The translations under genes and the position numbers were made by a program. From Candidatus Leptofilum proximum (GTDB lineage: Bacteria > Chloroflexota > Anaerolineae > Promineifilales > Promineifilaceae): a stretch of 64,000 nucleotides of DNA. Location of the stretch: the NCBI GenBank assembly GCA_016710325.1, contig JADJXK010000002.1:5394001-5458000 (forward strand), read 5' to 3'. Each line of letters starts with the position of its first letter. Position 1 is the first letter of the stretch. Below, one piece after another: positions 49,723-58,254 of the stretch. Below the pieces are notes generated by a model. The model searched no databases, was not told the origin of the DNA, and saw only the letters and a list, made by a program, of their open reading frames with translations.

Positions 49723-51274
49723 CTCTTTCAACTTCCGCCCGCGTTTGAATGATGATCGGCTGCAATGCCGACTGCACCTGGTCGACGCCCTTTTTGACGT
49801 TTTGCAGGCGCGACAGCTGGTCGTGCCAGAAGCCAGACCCGGCGCTGGCGGCCAGTCCGGTGAGAATAACGCCGGCCGTCAGGTTGAACACATTCCGCAA
49901 GCCAAATGACGTTTGCGCCCACGCCACAAAACTGTCTGGCAGCAGGGTGATGCTGAGGAAGTTGGCGTCTGGCGGAAACAGATCCTGGAGCAAATCGGCC
50001 GAATCAATTTGCAGCAGGTAAGCGATGAAGATGCCAAACACCACCGAAATGAAGCGGGTGCGGCGGATGCGCTTGTTTTCCAGCTCCTTTTCCTTGCGTT
50101 CCAGGTCCAACAGCTTGGCGGCGGCTTCGGTGCTGTCTTTGATGCAGGGATTGTAGGTGACTGGTGCCAGGACCGGGTGCTGCATACGCGGCGTGCGAAT
50201 GAGCAGCCGCTTGACGCCGTTCACCAGGCGCTGCCACAGTTCGCCAATCCAGCTGCGGACCTCATCCCGCTGCACTTCCAATTCGTATAACAAACGGTTG
50301 ACCGATTCCAGGTAAACGTCGGTGCCGCGGTAAGTGCGCAGGTTTTCCAGGTATTTTTCGAACTGGTCAATGAGCTGATTTTGCACATTGGCTGGCAGGC
50401 CAAAGGCGATGATTTGTGGCCGCAGCTGGTTATCGTAGACCGATTTGGCGGTGTCGTAGCTTTCTTCTTGCAGGCTGATGAAGTAGGCGCGGGTCCAGGC
50501 GCTGACACCTGCGGCGATTTCGCCGGTGACCAGGGTGGCGGTGGCGTGGTAGACCTGGTCGGGGGTAACGGCCGTTGCCTGCCGTGCCAGCCGGTCGATT
50601 GCCTGATTCGCTTTTTCGACCAGATCACTGCGCTCCAATGCCACCTGCACCGCCTTACCCAGCGTCGTTGCTGTGTTCAGCTGGGCCACCACTTTTTGCA
50701 GCTCACCCTGGGTAAATTCTTTGACCTGGTTAATGGTGTCATCGCCCAAGTTTTCCAGGCCGATAGCGGCGAGAGCGGCCGTAAACTCATGCTGCCGTAA
50801 ATGGGTAACCACGGCCTCGGCGGTGAAGGCGGGTTCCAGGAGCTTTTTTAGCTGTGCGGTTTGTTTTTCCAGCTTCAACTTGGCCTCGGCCGACACGCCC
50901 AAATCGTCCAGCTGGCCGGGTAAAAAGGCCTGGTACTCGGCCAGCGTTTTGCGCGAGTTGGGCTGGCTTTTCAGCCCCAGCGGCTTGCCCAGAATCCCCT
51001 TAAAAATATCCACAATAATTTCCGTGCCGATAGCCATGGTAAACATGGTAACGACATACACGCCCAGCGTGGCCAAAATGGCGCCGACGCTGTCAAAAAA
51101 AGAGTCGGTAGGGGTGGGCGGTGTTTCGGTATCATCGGCGGGCTCGTCTTGCAGCGCCAAGGCGGGGGCGGCAGGCGCCTGGGGCGGCGTTTCGGCACGC
51201 ACACTGGGGGAAAGGAGAGACATCAGCAGGAAAAGAACCAGTAAAGCAAGCAGAGAAATAGAGATGCGCGACAT
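49718..51274 (-). CDS. Exported/membrane protein of unknown function
   Basis: A 518-residue protein. A signal peptide (ISISLLALLVLFLLMSLLSP) covers residues 4-27. A Pro-rich stretch and a transmembrane helix (AILATLGVYVVTMFTMAIGT) follow, then a long helical domain (about 105-385) with coiled-coil parts, another helix at RFISVVFGIFIAYLLQID, and a hydrophobic segment near VFNLTAGVILTGLAASAGSG. I do not recognise it. AGGAGTAGTTTC lies before the ATG. It is followed by the DprE1-like gene upstream on the same strand. Confidence 0.7.
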   Translation of the reverse strand: MSRISISLLALLVLFLLMSLLSPSVRAETPPQAPAAPALALQDEPADDTETPPTPTDSFFDSVGAILATLGVYVVTMFTMAIGTEIIVDIFKGILGKPLGLKSQPNSRKTLAEYQAFLPGQLDDLGVSAEAKLKLEKQTAQLKKLLEPAFTAEAVVTHLRQHEFTAALAAIGLENLGDDTINQVKEFTQGELQKVVAQLNTATTLGKAVQVALERSDLVEKANQAIDRLARQATAVTPDQVYHATATLVTGEIAAGVSAWTRAYFISLQEESYDTAKSVYDNQLRPQIIAFGLPANVQNQLIDQFEKYLENLRTYRGTDVYLESVNRLLYELEVQRDEVRSWIGELWQRLVNGVKRLLIRTPRMQHPVLAPVTYNPCIKDSTEAAAKLLDLERKEKELENKRIRRTRFISVVFGIFIAYLLQIDSADLLQDLFPPDANFLSITLLPDSFVAWAQTSFGLRNVFNLTAGVILTGLAASAGSGFWHDQLSRLQNVKKGVDQVQSALQPIIIQTRAEVERE

Positions 51275-51295
51275 GAAACTACTCCTGATGTATTT

Positions 51296-52753
51296 TTACA
51301 GCGGACTGAACACGCGCCGCCACATATTGGTTTGCAGCGTGGTTTGCGGATCGACCTGCTGCTTGAGTGCCTTAAACTTGGCGATAGTCTCTTCGCCAAG
51401 GTAGGCGCGGGTCACTTCAGGGCGCAGGGTGCTGTCTTTGGCCAGGTAGAAACGGCCGTTAGCCCGCAGCACAATCTCATCCAGCTCCCGGGCCAACTCT
51501 ACCACCCGTGCCCGGTTGCGCGGCGTGATGCGGAAGTCCATCGCCAGCGAGAAGCCGTCCAAACCATGCGTCAGCCAGAACGGATCGGGCCGGTGCCGCT
51601 TCATCACCGTGAGGAAGTTGGGCAGGCCGCGCTGCTGGCACCGCTGCAAAATTTCGGTGAAAGCGGCTTCGGCGTTGTCTTTGGGGATAAAGGGTTGGTA
51701 CTGAATCAGCCCGCCGGGGCCAAACGGTTTGCGCCAGTCGAGCGAGTCCAGCAAAAAGTGGAAGTGGGCGTGTGGTTCGCGGTAGGTCTTGCCTTCATGC
51801 AGTTTGGCAGCGCGGAACTTGGCAAAGTTCACCCAGCGCATGCCGAAGTTGTTCCAGAACGGCCGTTGCAAACGCCACAACGCCGACCGTGGGAAAAAGC
51901 CCATGATGTCCGGGTCGATGCGCTGCGTTTCCAGGCGTAGGGTGTGGCTGGGATTGGGGTCTTCGCCGGGGCGCAGGTAGATGCCACGATGCAGTTCGCT
52001 GCGCCCCAGCTGTTTGCCCTTGCTGAAGGCATCCAGCCAGCCCACCAGGTAGTCCGAGTTGTGCAGATGGTCTTCAAACCACTGTATGGTGCTGCCCATG
52101 TTGGGTTTGGTGAGCGCCTCTACCTGGAGCAGGCCCGAGTAGACGCGCTTGAGGTGCAGGGTGAGGCTGGTAAAGCAGCCCAATATGCCCAGGCCGCCAA
52201 TCGCTGCAAAAAAGAGGTCACTGTTTTGCTGGCGGTTGCAGGTTTTGATCTCGCCGGAGGGCAGCATGAGGTCAAATTCGTAGATGTGCTCACCGAAGGT
52301 GCCCATCTTCCAGGCGTTTTTGCCGTGCACGTTCATGGCCGCACCGCCGCCAACGGTGATGTTGGCCGTGCCGGTGGCCACCGGCAGCCACCAGCCGTCT
52401 TCGATGACGTATTCCCAGACGCGCTGCAGGGTGACGCCTGGTTCTGCGGTGAGACGGCCGTTTTCCGGGTCCCAGGCCAGAATGCGGTTCATGCGGGTGA
52501 AGTCCAGCAAGATGCTTTCGTCATTCATGGCGGCGTCACCGTAGCTGTTGCCACCGCCGCGCAGGCCAATGGTGCGGTTATTTTGCGCTGCCCAGGTAAA
52601 AATCTCGCGCAGTTGGGCCACCGTGCTGGGGCGATAGATGTATGCCATGCCGCTGTTGGCGCTGCCCCAGCCAGCGACGGCTTCTAAACGGTCCGAGGGG
52701 AGCGGAACTACCACTTTATTTTCTGTTTCGATTTGAAGGTCTTGTTGTATCAT
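51296..52753 (-). CDS. DprE1-like FAD-dependent oxidase
   Basis: A 485-residue flavoprotein of the PCMH/ALO type. GLRGGGNSYGDAAMNDESIL and VGGGAAMNVHGKNAWKMGTF are the FAD-binding blocks, with GPGGLIQYQPFIPKD and GRFYLAKDSTLRP toward the end. The His in HGKN and the Lys in AKDS correspond to catalytic residues of decaprenylphosphoryl-ribose oxidase DprE1. The mycobacterial Cys targeted by benzothiazinones aligns with Ala here (GFSLAMDFR). The next gene upstream is a DprE2-like reductase, which supports an epimerase pair on a polyprenyl-phospho sugar. I chose ATG 52753 over the TTG at 52765. Confidence 0.82.
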   Translation of the reverse strand: MIQQDLQIETENKVVVPLPSDRLEAVAGWGSANSGMAYIYRPSTVAQLREIFTWAAQNNRTIGLRGGGNSYGDAAMNDESILLDFTRMNRILAWDPENGRLTAEPGVTLQRVWEYVIEDGWWLPVATGTANITVGGGAAMNVHGKNAWKMGTFGEHIYEFDLMLPSGEIKTCNRQQNSDLFFAAIGGLGILGCFTSLTLHLKRVYSGLLQVEALTKPNMGSTIQWFEDHLHNSDYLVGWLDAFSKGKQLGRSELHRGIYLRPGEDPNPSHTLRLETQRIDPDIMGFFPRSALWRLQRPFWNNFGMRWVNFAKFRAAKLHEGKTYREPHAHFHFLLDSLDWRKPFGPGGLIQYQPFIPKDNAEAAFTEILQRCQQRGLPNFLTVMKRHRPDPFWLTHGLDGFSLAMDFRITPRNRARVVELARELDEIVLRANGRFYLAKDSTLRPEVTRAYLGEETIAKFKALKQQVDPQTTLQTNMWRRVFSPL

Positions 52754-52805
52754 GATTTTTGCCAAAGGAGATTAGATTGAGGGGACCGAGGTCCAGGCTC
52801 GCTTG

Positions 52806-53594
52806 CTAAAAACTAAGCCGCCGAAAGATAACTGACGGAATGTGCCGGATGATAAGGCCCACCAGGCCCCATCGGGCAGGTACGTACACAGTTTGTTTGT
52901 GCCGCCGGATCGCTTTGTGAATCTGGCTTGCTGCCTGCTGGGGTGAGATGACCCAAAACGGTTTTTTGGCGTTTTCAGCCAGCAGCACGGTGTCGACGTA
53001 GCCAGGCTTGACGGTGACCACGTTCACGCCGTGGCGTGTCAGCCGGTTGCGCAGCGATTCCAGGTAGGTGGCCAGGCCCGCCTTGCTGGTGTTGTACACC
53101 GGCGAGCCAACGCGCCCCCGGTCCCCGGCGATGGAGCCGATGCCCACAATTTGGCCCTGCCCGGCACGCTCGAAGCGCAGGGCGGCCTGGTTGAGCCAGG
53201 CGATAGCCCCCAGCAGATTCACCTCAATCATTTTGCGGTCTTTTTCAAAGTTGTATTCGTCCACGGTAACGGACGGTTGAACGCCTGCCACGTACACGAT
53301 GAGATCCAGCCCGCCCAGCTCCTGCACGATCGTTTGGAAGAGGACGGGAATTTCGTCGTAGTCGGTGACGTTGTGGCTGTAAGTTTTGACGCTGTGGGGG
53401 GCAACGGCCGTTTTCACCGAATCGCTCAATTCTTGCAGTTTGGCTTCGCGGCGGGCCACCGCTGCAACCAGATAGCCGCTGAGAGCCAGTTCACGCACCA
53501 GCGCCGCCCCAATCCCAGACGAAGCACCTATGATGATGGCCCGCCGCTGCGGTTCCAGAGGGCGTGTGGCGGGCATAGAAGTTGTGGATGTCAT
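52806..53594 (-). CDS. DprE2-like short-chain dehydrogenase
   Basis: A 262-residue SDR. The NAD(P)-binding motif is IIGASSGIGAALVRELALSG (near 20-40), the catalytic triad is Ser in GSIAGDRGRVGSP, Tyr and Lys in VYNTSKAGL, and the tail LIIRHIPSVIFRRLSF resembles the RHIPRSIFRKLPI end of mycobacterial DprE2. In that pair DprE1 oxidises C2 of the polyprenyl-phospho-ribose and DprE2 reduces the keto form to arabinose. The order (DprE2-like first, DprE1-like second, 40-base gap) supports co-transcription. Assignment is by recall, not search. Confidence 0.8.
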   Translation of the reverse strand: MTSTTSMPATRPLEPQRRAIIIGASSGIGAALVRELALSGYLVAAVARREAKLQELSDSVKTAVAPHSVKTYSHNVTDYDEIPVLFQTIVQELGGLDLIVYVAGVQPSVTVDEYNFEKDRKMIEVNLLGAIAWLNQAALRFERAGQGQIVGIGSIAGDRGRVGSPVYNTSKAGLATYLESLRNRLTRHGVNVVTVKPGYVDTVLLAENAKKPFWVISPQQAASQIHKAIRRHKQTVYVPARWGLVGLIIRHIPSVIFRRLSF

Positions 53595-53625
53595 GTTCTT
53601 TTTATTGCCTTTTGTTTTGTCATAA

Positions 53626-53695
53626 AAAGTGAAAAGTGATAAGTGAAAAGAACTTTCTCACTTTTTACTTTTCACTTATTCCTTTTCACTTGATA
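53626..53695. repeat. AAAGTGAAAAGTGATAAGTG phrase repeat
   Basis: GTGAAAAGTGATAAGTGAAAAG is followed by the complement CTCACTTTTTACTTTTCAC. It belongs to the same class as the other phrase repeats. Confidence 0.7.
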
Positions 53696-53719
53696 GTGCA
53701 TTTTACCACAATAAAGTTA

Positions 53720-54496
53720 CTAAATTCCTGACTGTAGGACTTCGTTTCCCTGGTCATCGCCATACTTGTAGACGGCGGCCATGGCGCCGTGGGCTTCCAG
53801 GGCCAGCTGCCGCGGATCGTCTTCTGGGCCGGGCTGCACCGTGCGCAGCAGGGTGAGCCGGGCTTTGATGGGTTCAGGACGGGTGGCGAAGCGCCAGACG
53901 GCCGTTAACAAATGTTCGTCGCGCCAGAAAACAATGTCCAGCGGTTCGTAGAAAAAGACGGCCGGAATAAAGGGCACACCACCGGCCTGGGCAATCTCAA
54001 ACGCGCCGTAGCGGAACGGCTTCAGCTCGTCTGGCGGTTGGAAGATGCCGCCTTCGGGAAAAAGTGTCACGGCAGGAAAGGTGCGAATTTGTACCAGGGC
54101 ATCGCGTGCTTTTTCTCGCGACACCTTGTCTTCCCGATTGACAAACACCGTATCCACCGCGCGAGCAATCCAGCCAATGAGGGGCCAGCTGGCCAGCTCC
54201 ACCTTGCTCAAAAAGCGCACGGGGAAGATTGTCAGCAGCAAAATCACGTCTAAAAAGGAAAGGTGATTGGGAAAGATGAAGCCATCGTGTTTGGTGATGC
54301 GCTCTGCCTCCAGCGCCGTGAACTGAACGTTGAACACGAGCAGCAGCAGGCGACAGACCGGCACCAGCAGCCAGGCAGACAGCCGGACGCCGCGAATGCG
54401 CCCGGGCAGCCAGGCGGTGGCCAAAACCAGCAGCGTGGTGATGAAGAGCAGGTTGAGGAAGGTGACGAGCCGAAGAATGCCGCGGGTGATTTTCAC
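53720..54496 (-). CDS. PlsC-type acyltransferase (HX4D)
   Basis: A 258-residue membrane-bound acyltransferase. An N-terminal hydrophobic segment precedes the acyl-acceptor motif NHLSFLDVILLL (HX4D, near 80) and the phosphate-binding FPEGGIFQPPDEL (near 148). Such enzymes add an acyl chain to lysophosphatidate or other glycerol or glycolipid acceptors. The frame is open to 54553, but the first residues (MTFHVSRFTPHPS) come from the AACGTGAAACG phrase repeat, so I start at GTG 54496. A homologue follows. Confidence 0.87.
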   Translation of the reverse strand: MKITRGILRLVTFLNLLFITTLLVLATAWLPGRIRGVRLSAWLLVPVCRLLLLVFNVQFTALEAERITKHDGFIFPNHLSFLDVILLLTIFPVRFLSKVELASWPLIGWIARAVDTVFVNREDKVSREKARDALVQIRTFPAVTLFPEGGIFQPPDELKPFRYGAFEIAQAGGVPFIPAVFFYEPLDIVFWRDEHLLTAVWRFATRPEPIKARLTLLRTVQPGPEDDPRQLALEAHGAMAAVYKYGDDQGNEVLQSGI

Positions 54497-54526
54497 TTTG
54501 AGCTGCCTTTTGAATGAGGGATGAGG

Positions 54527-54577
54527 CGTAAAACGTGAAACGTGAAAAGTCACGTTTTACGTTTCACGTTTCACTTA
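54527..54577. repeat. AACGTGAAACGTGAAAAGTCACG phrase repeat
   Basis: AAAACGTGAAACGTGAAAAG and its complement CACGTTTTACGTTTCACG fill the gap between the two acyltransferase genes. Confidence 0.8.
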
Positions 54578-55321
54578 TCACTCTGGTGGGTAGAGAACGG
54601 CCGTTAACTGCTGCTGCACCGCTTCGGACAAAGCAACCGGGTCATCGGCTGGTGTGGGGTGCTGGGGCTGCTGTGGGTCAATCTTTACCACAATGCGCTC
54701 GGGCTGACGGGCCAGCCGCCACAGCGCCTTGATGATATTTTCTCCCCGGTGCCAGATGGCTACTTCCAGGTTGTTGAAGCTGGCGGCAATGGGCAGGAAG
54801 GCGAAGTTGCCCTGGGTCACAATCTCAAACGCGCCGTAACGAAAGGGCAGCAGCGCATCACCGGGGCCGCGCTTCCCTTCGGGGAAGATGGTAATGGGCG
54901 GGAAGGTATTGACCTCGGTGAGCGCCTGGCGCGCTTCACGGCGCGATGCCTTATCGCCGCGCTGCACAAAAACGCAGCCAATTGCGGCGGCAATCGCCCC
55001 CACGGCTGGCCAGCTGCGAACCTCGGCCTTGGCCAGGAAGCGTGTGGGCATGATGCTAAAAATGGCCAGCACCTCCAGGTAAGAAACGTGGTTGGGAAAG
55101 AAAAAGCCGTCGAAACCGCGCAGCTTTTCTGGTTCGTCGCACTGAACCTGCACGTGCAAAACCCACAAAATTAGCCGCACCATGCCCTGGGCAAGGCGCA
55201 GCTGCAGCGGCACTTTGCGGATGGTAATGGGCAGATAGGAGGTGATGATGATCAAAACAGCGCAGATAATGAGAATGAGGGCAGACAGGGAGAGGCGATA
55301 ATAACCACGAATAAAGGACAT
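54578..55321 (-). CDS. PlsC-type acyltransferase with HX4E
   Basis: A 247-residue membrane acyltransferase. Hydrophobic helix at 10-30 (SLSALILIICAVLIIITSYL). The motif is FPNHVSYLEVLAIF, so Glu stands where the usual HX4D has Asp. FPEGKRGPGDALLPFRYGAF is the phosphate-binding loop. It is about 30 percent alike by eye to the neighbour at 53720, probably an old duplication. GGAGGTTTTTTC precedes the ATG. It may work on the same lipid as the neighbour. Confidence 0.88.
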   Translation of the reverse strand: MSFIRGYYRLSLSALILIICAVLIIITSYLPITIRKVPLQLRLAQGMVRLILWVLHVQVQCDEPEKLRGFDGFFFPNHVSYLEVLAIFSIMPTRFLAKAEVRSWPAVGAIAAAIGCVFVQRGDKASRREARQALTEVNTFPPITIFPEGKRGPGDALLPFRYGAFEIVTQGNFAFLPIAASFNNLEVAIWHRGENIIKALWRLARQPERIVVKIDPQQPQHPTPADDPVALSEAVQQQLTAVLYPPE

Positions 55322-55336
55322 GAAAAAACCTCCGCG

Positions 55337-56434
55337 TTATAAGAGGTAGATCGGATTGCTGTAAATCCAGCCGCGTTCTTTGCCCAGGTACGGCAGGGTG
55401 CATTCTACGCGGTAGGCGCCTGGCTCGGTGGGAATATGCGTGAGGTGAGTGTCATTTTGCATGCTGGCGACCACTTCGCCGTGGCGAATAAGGCGGATGT
55501 TGGCCCGGGTGGGCGTGCTGATTTGCAGGGTGGCCCCGGCATTCAGTCGGACCTCCTGCCCCATGATGCCTTTGCCCTTGCTGGTGGCGCTAAAGCGAAA
55601 GCCTTTGGTGGGATGGGGCAGATCGTAGCCGACAAAGCTGTGGCCCTGGCCAATGGCTTTGAGGATAAGCTGTTTGTCGTAGGCGAGATCGCCGGTCAAC
55701 GGCCGTTCCAACAAAACATGCGTGTTCACGGCACGAAACAAAAACTCGTAGGGAAAGATGATGCGTTTGAGCGGACCAAAGCTCATAGGGGTGCCGTGGG
55801 CGTCGCTGTTGCCCACGGCCGTTACGCGTTTGCCCTTCGCCAGCAGCTCATCCCACAGGGCCAGCGTTCGCGGTTCTGGACCGACGACAAACTTTTGCGG
55901 ATTGAAGGCCAGGCGAACGGCCGTTAACTTGTCGAGCAGCTCAATCTGTACCGGCAGCCGCTCCAGCGCATCCACCAGCGCCGATACAAAGCTGGACATG
56001 TAGTTCCAGATTTCCAGGCCGGTGTAGTTTTCTACGGGCCAGTCGTGCCAGCCCAGGTTGGGGTAGGGAAAGATGCGGCAATCTTTTTCGTGGGGGTGGG
56101 CCAGGAAGCAGCAGCCGCCGTGGGCGCGCACCGCGTCGATGAGCTGCTGCGGGTAGGGGGCACAGTCGGCCAGCTCGGTTTCCACGCCGTAGACCAGCAG
56201 GTGGCTGGCCTGGGGTTCACGCCGCACGTTGTGGATTTCTTCGCCGGTGAGTAGAAGGACACGGCCGTTTTCGTTCTCGTAATAACCTTCTACGCCATCG
56301 ACCCACACGTTGTGGTCGGTAACGATGATGAAGTCCAGCCCGGCGGCAATAGCGTCCGCGGCGATATCCGCGTGCCACTTTTCGCCATCGCTGTAAAAGG
56401 TGTGCATATGCATATTACCCGCGAGTTCGTACAT
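55337..56434 (-). CDS. PHP-domain phosphoesterase-like protein
   Basis: A 365-residue protein. ELAGNMHMHTFYSDGEKW (residues 3-20) is the HxHxxxSDG metal motif of PHP enzymes, followed by FIIVTDHN and GEEIHNV, HPHEKDC and NSDAH further on, which complete the trinuclear metal site. The last 100 residues look like a beta-sandwich (ISTPTRANIRLIRHGEVVAS). Known PHP proteins hydrolyse phosphoesters or act in polymerase proofreading; the substrate is open. ATG 56434 has AAGGAAGC about 10 bases upstream, which decides it over 56503. Confidence 0.88.
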   Translation of the reverse strand: MYELAGNMHMHTFYSDGEKWHADIAADAIAAGLDFIIVTDHNVWVDGVEGYYENENGRVLLLTGEEIHNVRREPQASHLLVYGVETELADCAPYPQQLIDAVRAHGGCCFLAHPHEKDCRIFPYPNLGWHDWPVENYTGLEIWNYMSSFVSALVDALERLPVQIELLDKLTAVRLAFNPQKFVVGPEPRTLALWDELLAKGKRVTAVGNSDAHGTPMSFGPLKRIIFPYEFLFRAVNTHVLLERPLTGDLAYDKQLILKAIGQGHSFVGYDLPHPTKGFRFSATSKGKGIMGQEVRLNAGATLQISTPTRANIRLIRHGEVVASMQNDTHLTHIPTEPGAYRVECTLPYLGKERGWIYSNPIYLL

Positions 56435-56538
56435 CAAAATTCTGCTTCCTTGATTAAACCGAATTCCGAGCGCAATGCTATCATGTTTAGTTTTGTGTTC
56501 CAAGTGATGGAGCCGTTGGTCATGGGTTAGGGGTGTGG

Positions 56539-56575
56539 AAAACGGCCGTTACTGAACTGGTAACGGCCGTTTTTT
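56539..56575. terminator. Terminator made of two ACGGCCGT copies
   Basis: AAAACGGCCGTTAC (56539-56552) and GTAACGGCCGTTTT (56560-56573) form a perfect 14-bp stem with T-runs on both strands. On the minus strand it follows the hybrid kinase gene. Confidence 0.75.
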
Positions 56576-56637
56576 GAAGTAGTATCTATTTTTATGGCAC
56601 AAGCAAGCAGCAATCCAAAGTTGAGAAGTTAAATCCC

Positions 56638-58134
56638 CTACGTTTTGATACCAGGCAAAACAATGCGAAATGCTGTCCCCTTGTTGAGCTCGCTAAAGAC
56701 TTCGACGGTGCCCTCGTGCATGGTAACGATACGTTTTACGATGGACAAACCCAAGCCGGTGCCTTTGGGAGAGATGTTTTGAGCCCGTGCGGACCGGAAA
56801 AAAGGTTCAAAAATGAAAGGCAAAACTTCGGGGGCAATTCCGATACCGGTGTCAGTGATGGTCAAAATAATGTGCTCTGGTGCAGTATTCCTTTCCAAGG
56901 TTATCTTAACCCCTCCAGTTAAAGTGTAACGTAGCCCGTTGGCCACTAAGTTAGTGATAACACGGAGAAGTTGTTGTGATTGACCCATTACCCAAAAGGG
57001 TCCTTTTTCATAGGTGAAATCCAGCGTCAAACCTTTACTGTCAGCCACAGGTTTTTCTATTAAGACTACTTGTTCTACTAAATCAGCCAGATTTATAGGG
57101 GTGTATTGAACGTCCTTAAACTCCTCGATGCGAGTAAGGGTCAGCATGTCATTGACTAGCTGGTCCATATGAATAACTTCTTGCTTCATGACCCTCACAT
57201 AGCGCTCAAGGTTAGCCGAATTGCCTGATTTTAACAGGTCTAGATAAAGATTTAACGAGGTTAAGGGTGAGCGCAAATCATGTACCAGTGTGGAAAAGTT
57301 GCTTTTCAGGTCAGAAATTTGGGCTTCATAGGTGGCTAAATGGATTTGGCTGTTAACAAGCTCTGTAACCTCTTGAAGGGAAAGGATTACCCCACCCTTG
57401 GGCCACTTCAGTGGCGTAGCATTAATTTTTCGCCAGAGAAGCAGCGTGCCATCCGATTCCTTCCAGGAATATTCCAGGCCCTCTTTTGTTTTGTATCCTG
57501 CAAGTGCTGATTGAATCACACCGGCTACATCTGATCGGTCGATCTCCTGGCAGAGTTGCAGGAAATTGATTCCAACCTGGGTTTGTGTGACTAATGGATC
57601 TTCAGTAATTCCTGCCAGTAAATGCCACTCCTGGTTAACGGCCGTTACAACGGCCGCATCATTTAACACGGCAACACATACAGGAAAGGCGTTAAACAAC
57701 TCGGCTTCGAGTGAGCTCAATTTGATATCGGTTTGGAAATCCCGGTTTTTTTCGGCCGCATTGTGAATAACCTGGTGTAGGGTTTCGGCCGTGAGGTACT
57801 GGCGAGGAAGATAAGCAAACGCGCCAAGCTCAAGTGCCTGAACCCCAATACCCATTGTGTCCTGATTAACCAGCACCACGATGGGAATAAATGGCTTTAG
57901 TTGGCGCATCTTCAGGAGAAGATTAAGGCCATCGCCAAAAGTGCTGCTGATGGGTAAGCCTAGAATAACCAGGGTGATATTGGTAACTTGCAGCATTTCC
58001 AGGGCCATTTCTGCCGAATCTGCTCTTTGTACGTGGATCGCCCCAAGACCGGAAGATGATAAGAAAGAAAAAAGCTCGATAATTCTGTTCTTCAGCTCGG
58101 TGTCTAGAACCAAAACCAACACCTCTTCCGACAT
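56638..58134 (-). CDS. Receiver-PAS histidine kinase with degenerate receiver
   Basis: A 498-residue soluble protein. Residues 1-125 look like a receiver domain (VLVLVLDTELKNRIIELFSF ... IVVLVNQDTMGIGVQALELG), but the phospho-acceptor site reads LVILGLPIS with Gly where Asp is expected. A PAS domain lies near 145-265, and HisKA follows with His in STLVHDLRSPLTSLNLYLDL (near 300). The ATPase domain has NLVANGLRYTL, TDTGIGIAPEV and GTGLGLSIVKRI. The receiver is probably a pseudo-receiver for protein interaction. AGGAGA lies nine bases before the ATG. It has few ACGGCCGT copies. Confidence 0.9.
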   Translation of the reverse strand: MSEEVLVLVLDTELKNRIIELFSFLSSSGLGAIHVQRADSAEMALEMLQVTNITLVILGLPISSTFGDGLNLLLKMRQLKPFIPIVVLVNQDTMGIGVQALELGAFAYLPRQYLTAETLHQVIHNAAEKNRDFQTDIKLSSLEAELFNAFPVCVAVLNDAAVVTAVNQEWHLLAGITEDPLVTQTQVGINFLQLCQEIDRSDVAGVIQSALAGYKTKEGLEYSWKESDGTLLLWRKINATPLKWPKGGVILSLQEVTELVNSQIHLATYEAQISDLKSNFSTLVHDLRSPLTSLNLYLDLLKSGNSANLERYVRVMKQEVIHMDQLVNDMLTLTRIEEFKDVQYTPINLADLVEQVVLIEKPVADSKGLTLDFTYEKGPFWVMGQSQQLLRVITNLVANGLRYTLTGGVKITLERNTAPEHIILTITDTGIGIAPEVLPFIFEPFFRSARAQNISPKGTGLGLSIVKRIVTMHEGTVEVFSELNKGTAFRIVLPGIKT

Positions 58135-58254
58135 GGCAATTGTTCTCCTTAACCTAAGTTGTCATGGCCTCGGTATTATAACAGACCGTTAAATTGTTTC
58201 GTCTTGCCGCTTGTACCGTTATTTGGATAATCATGTAAGGAGGTTCCAATCCGT

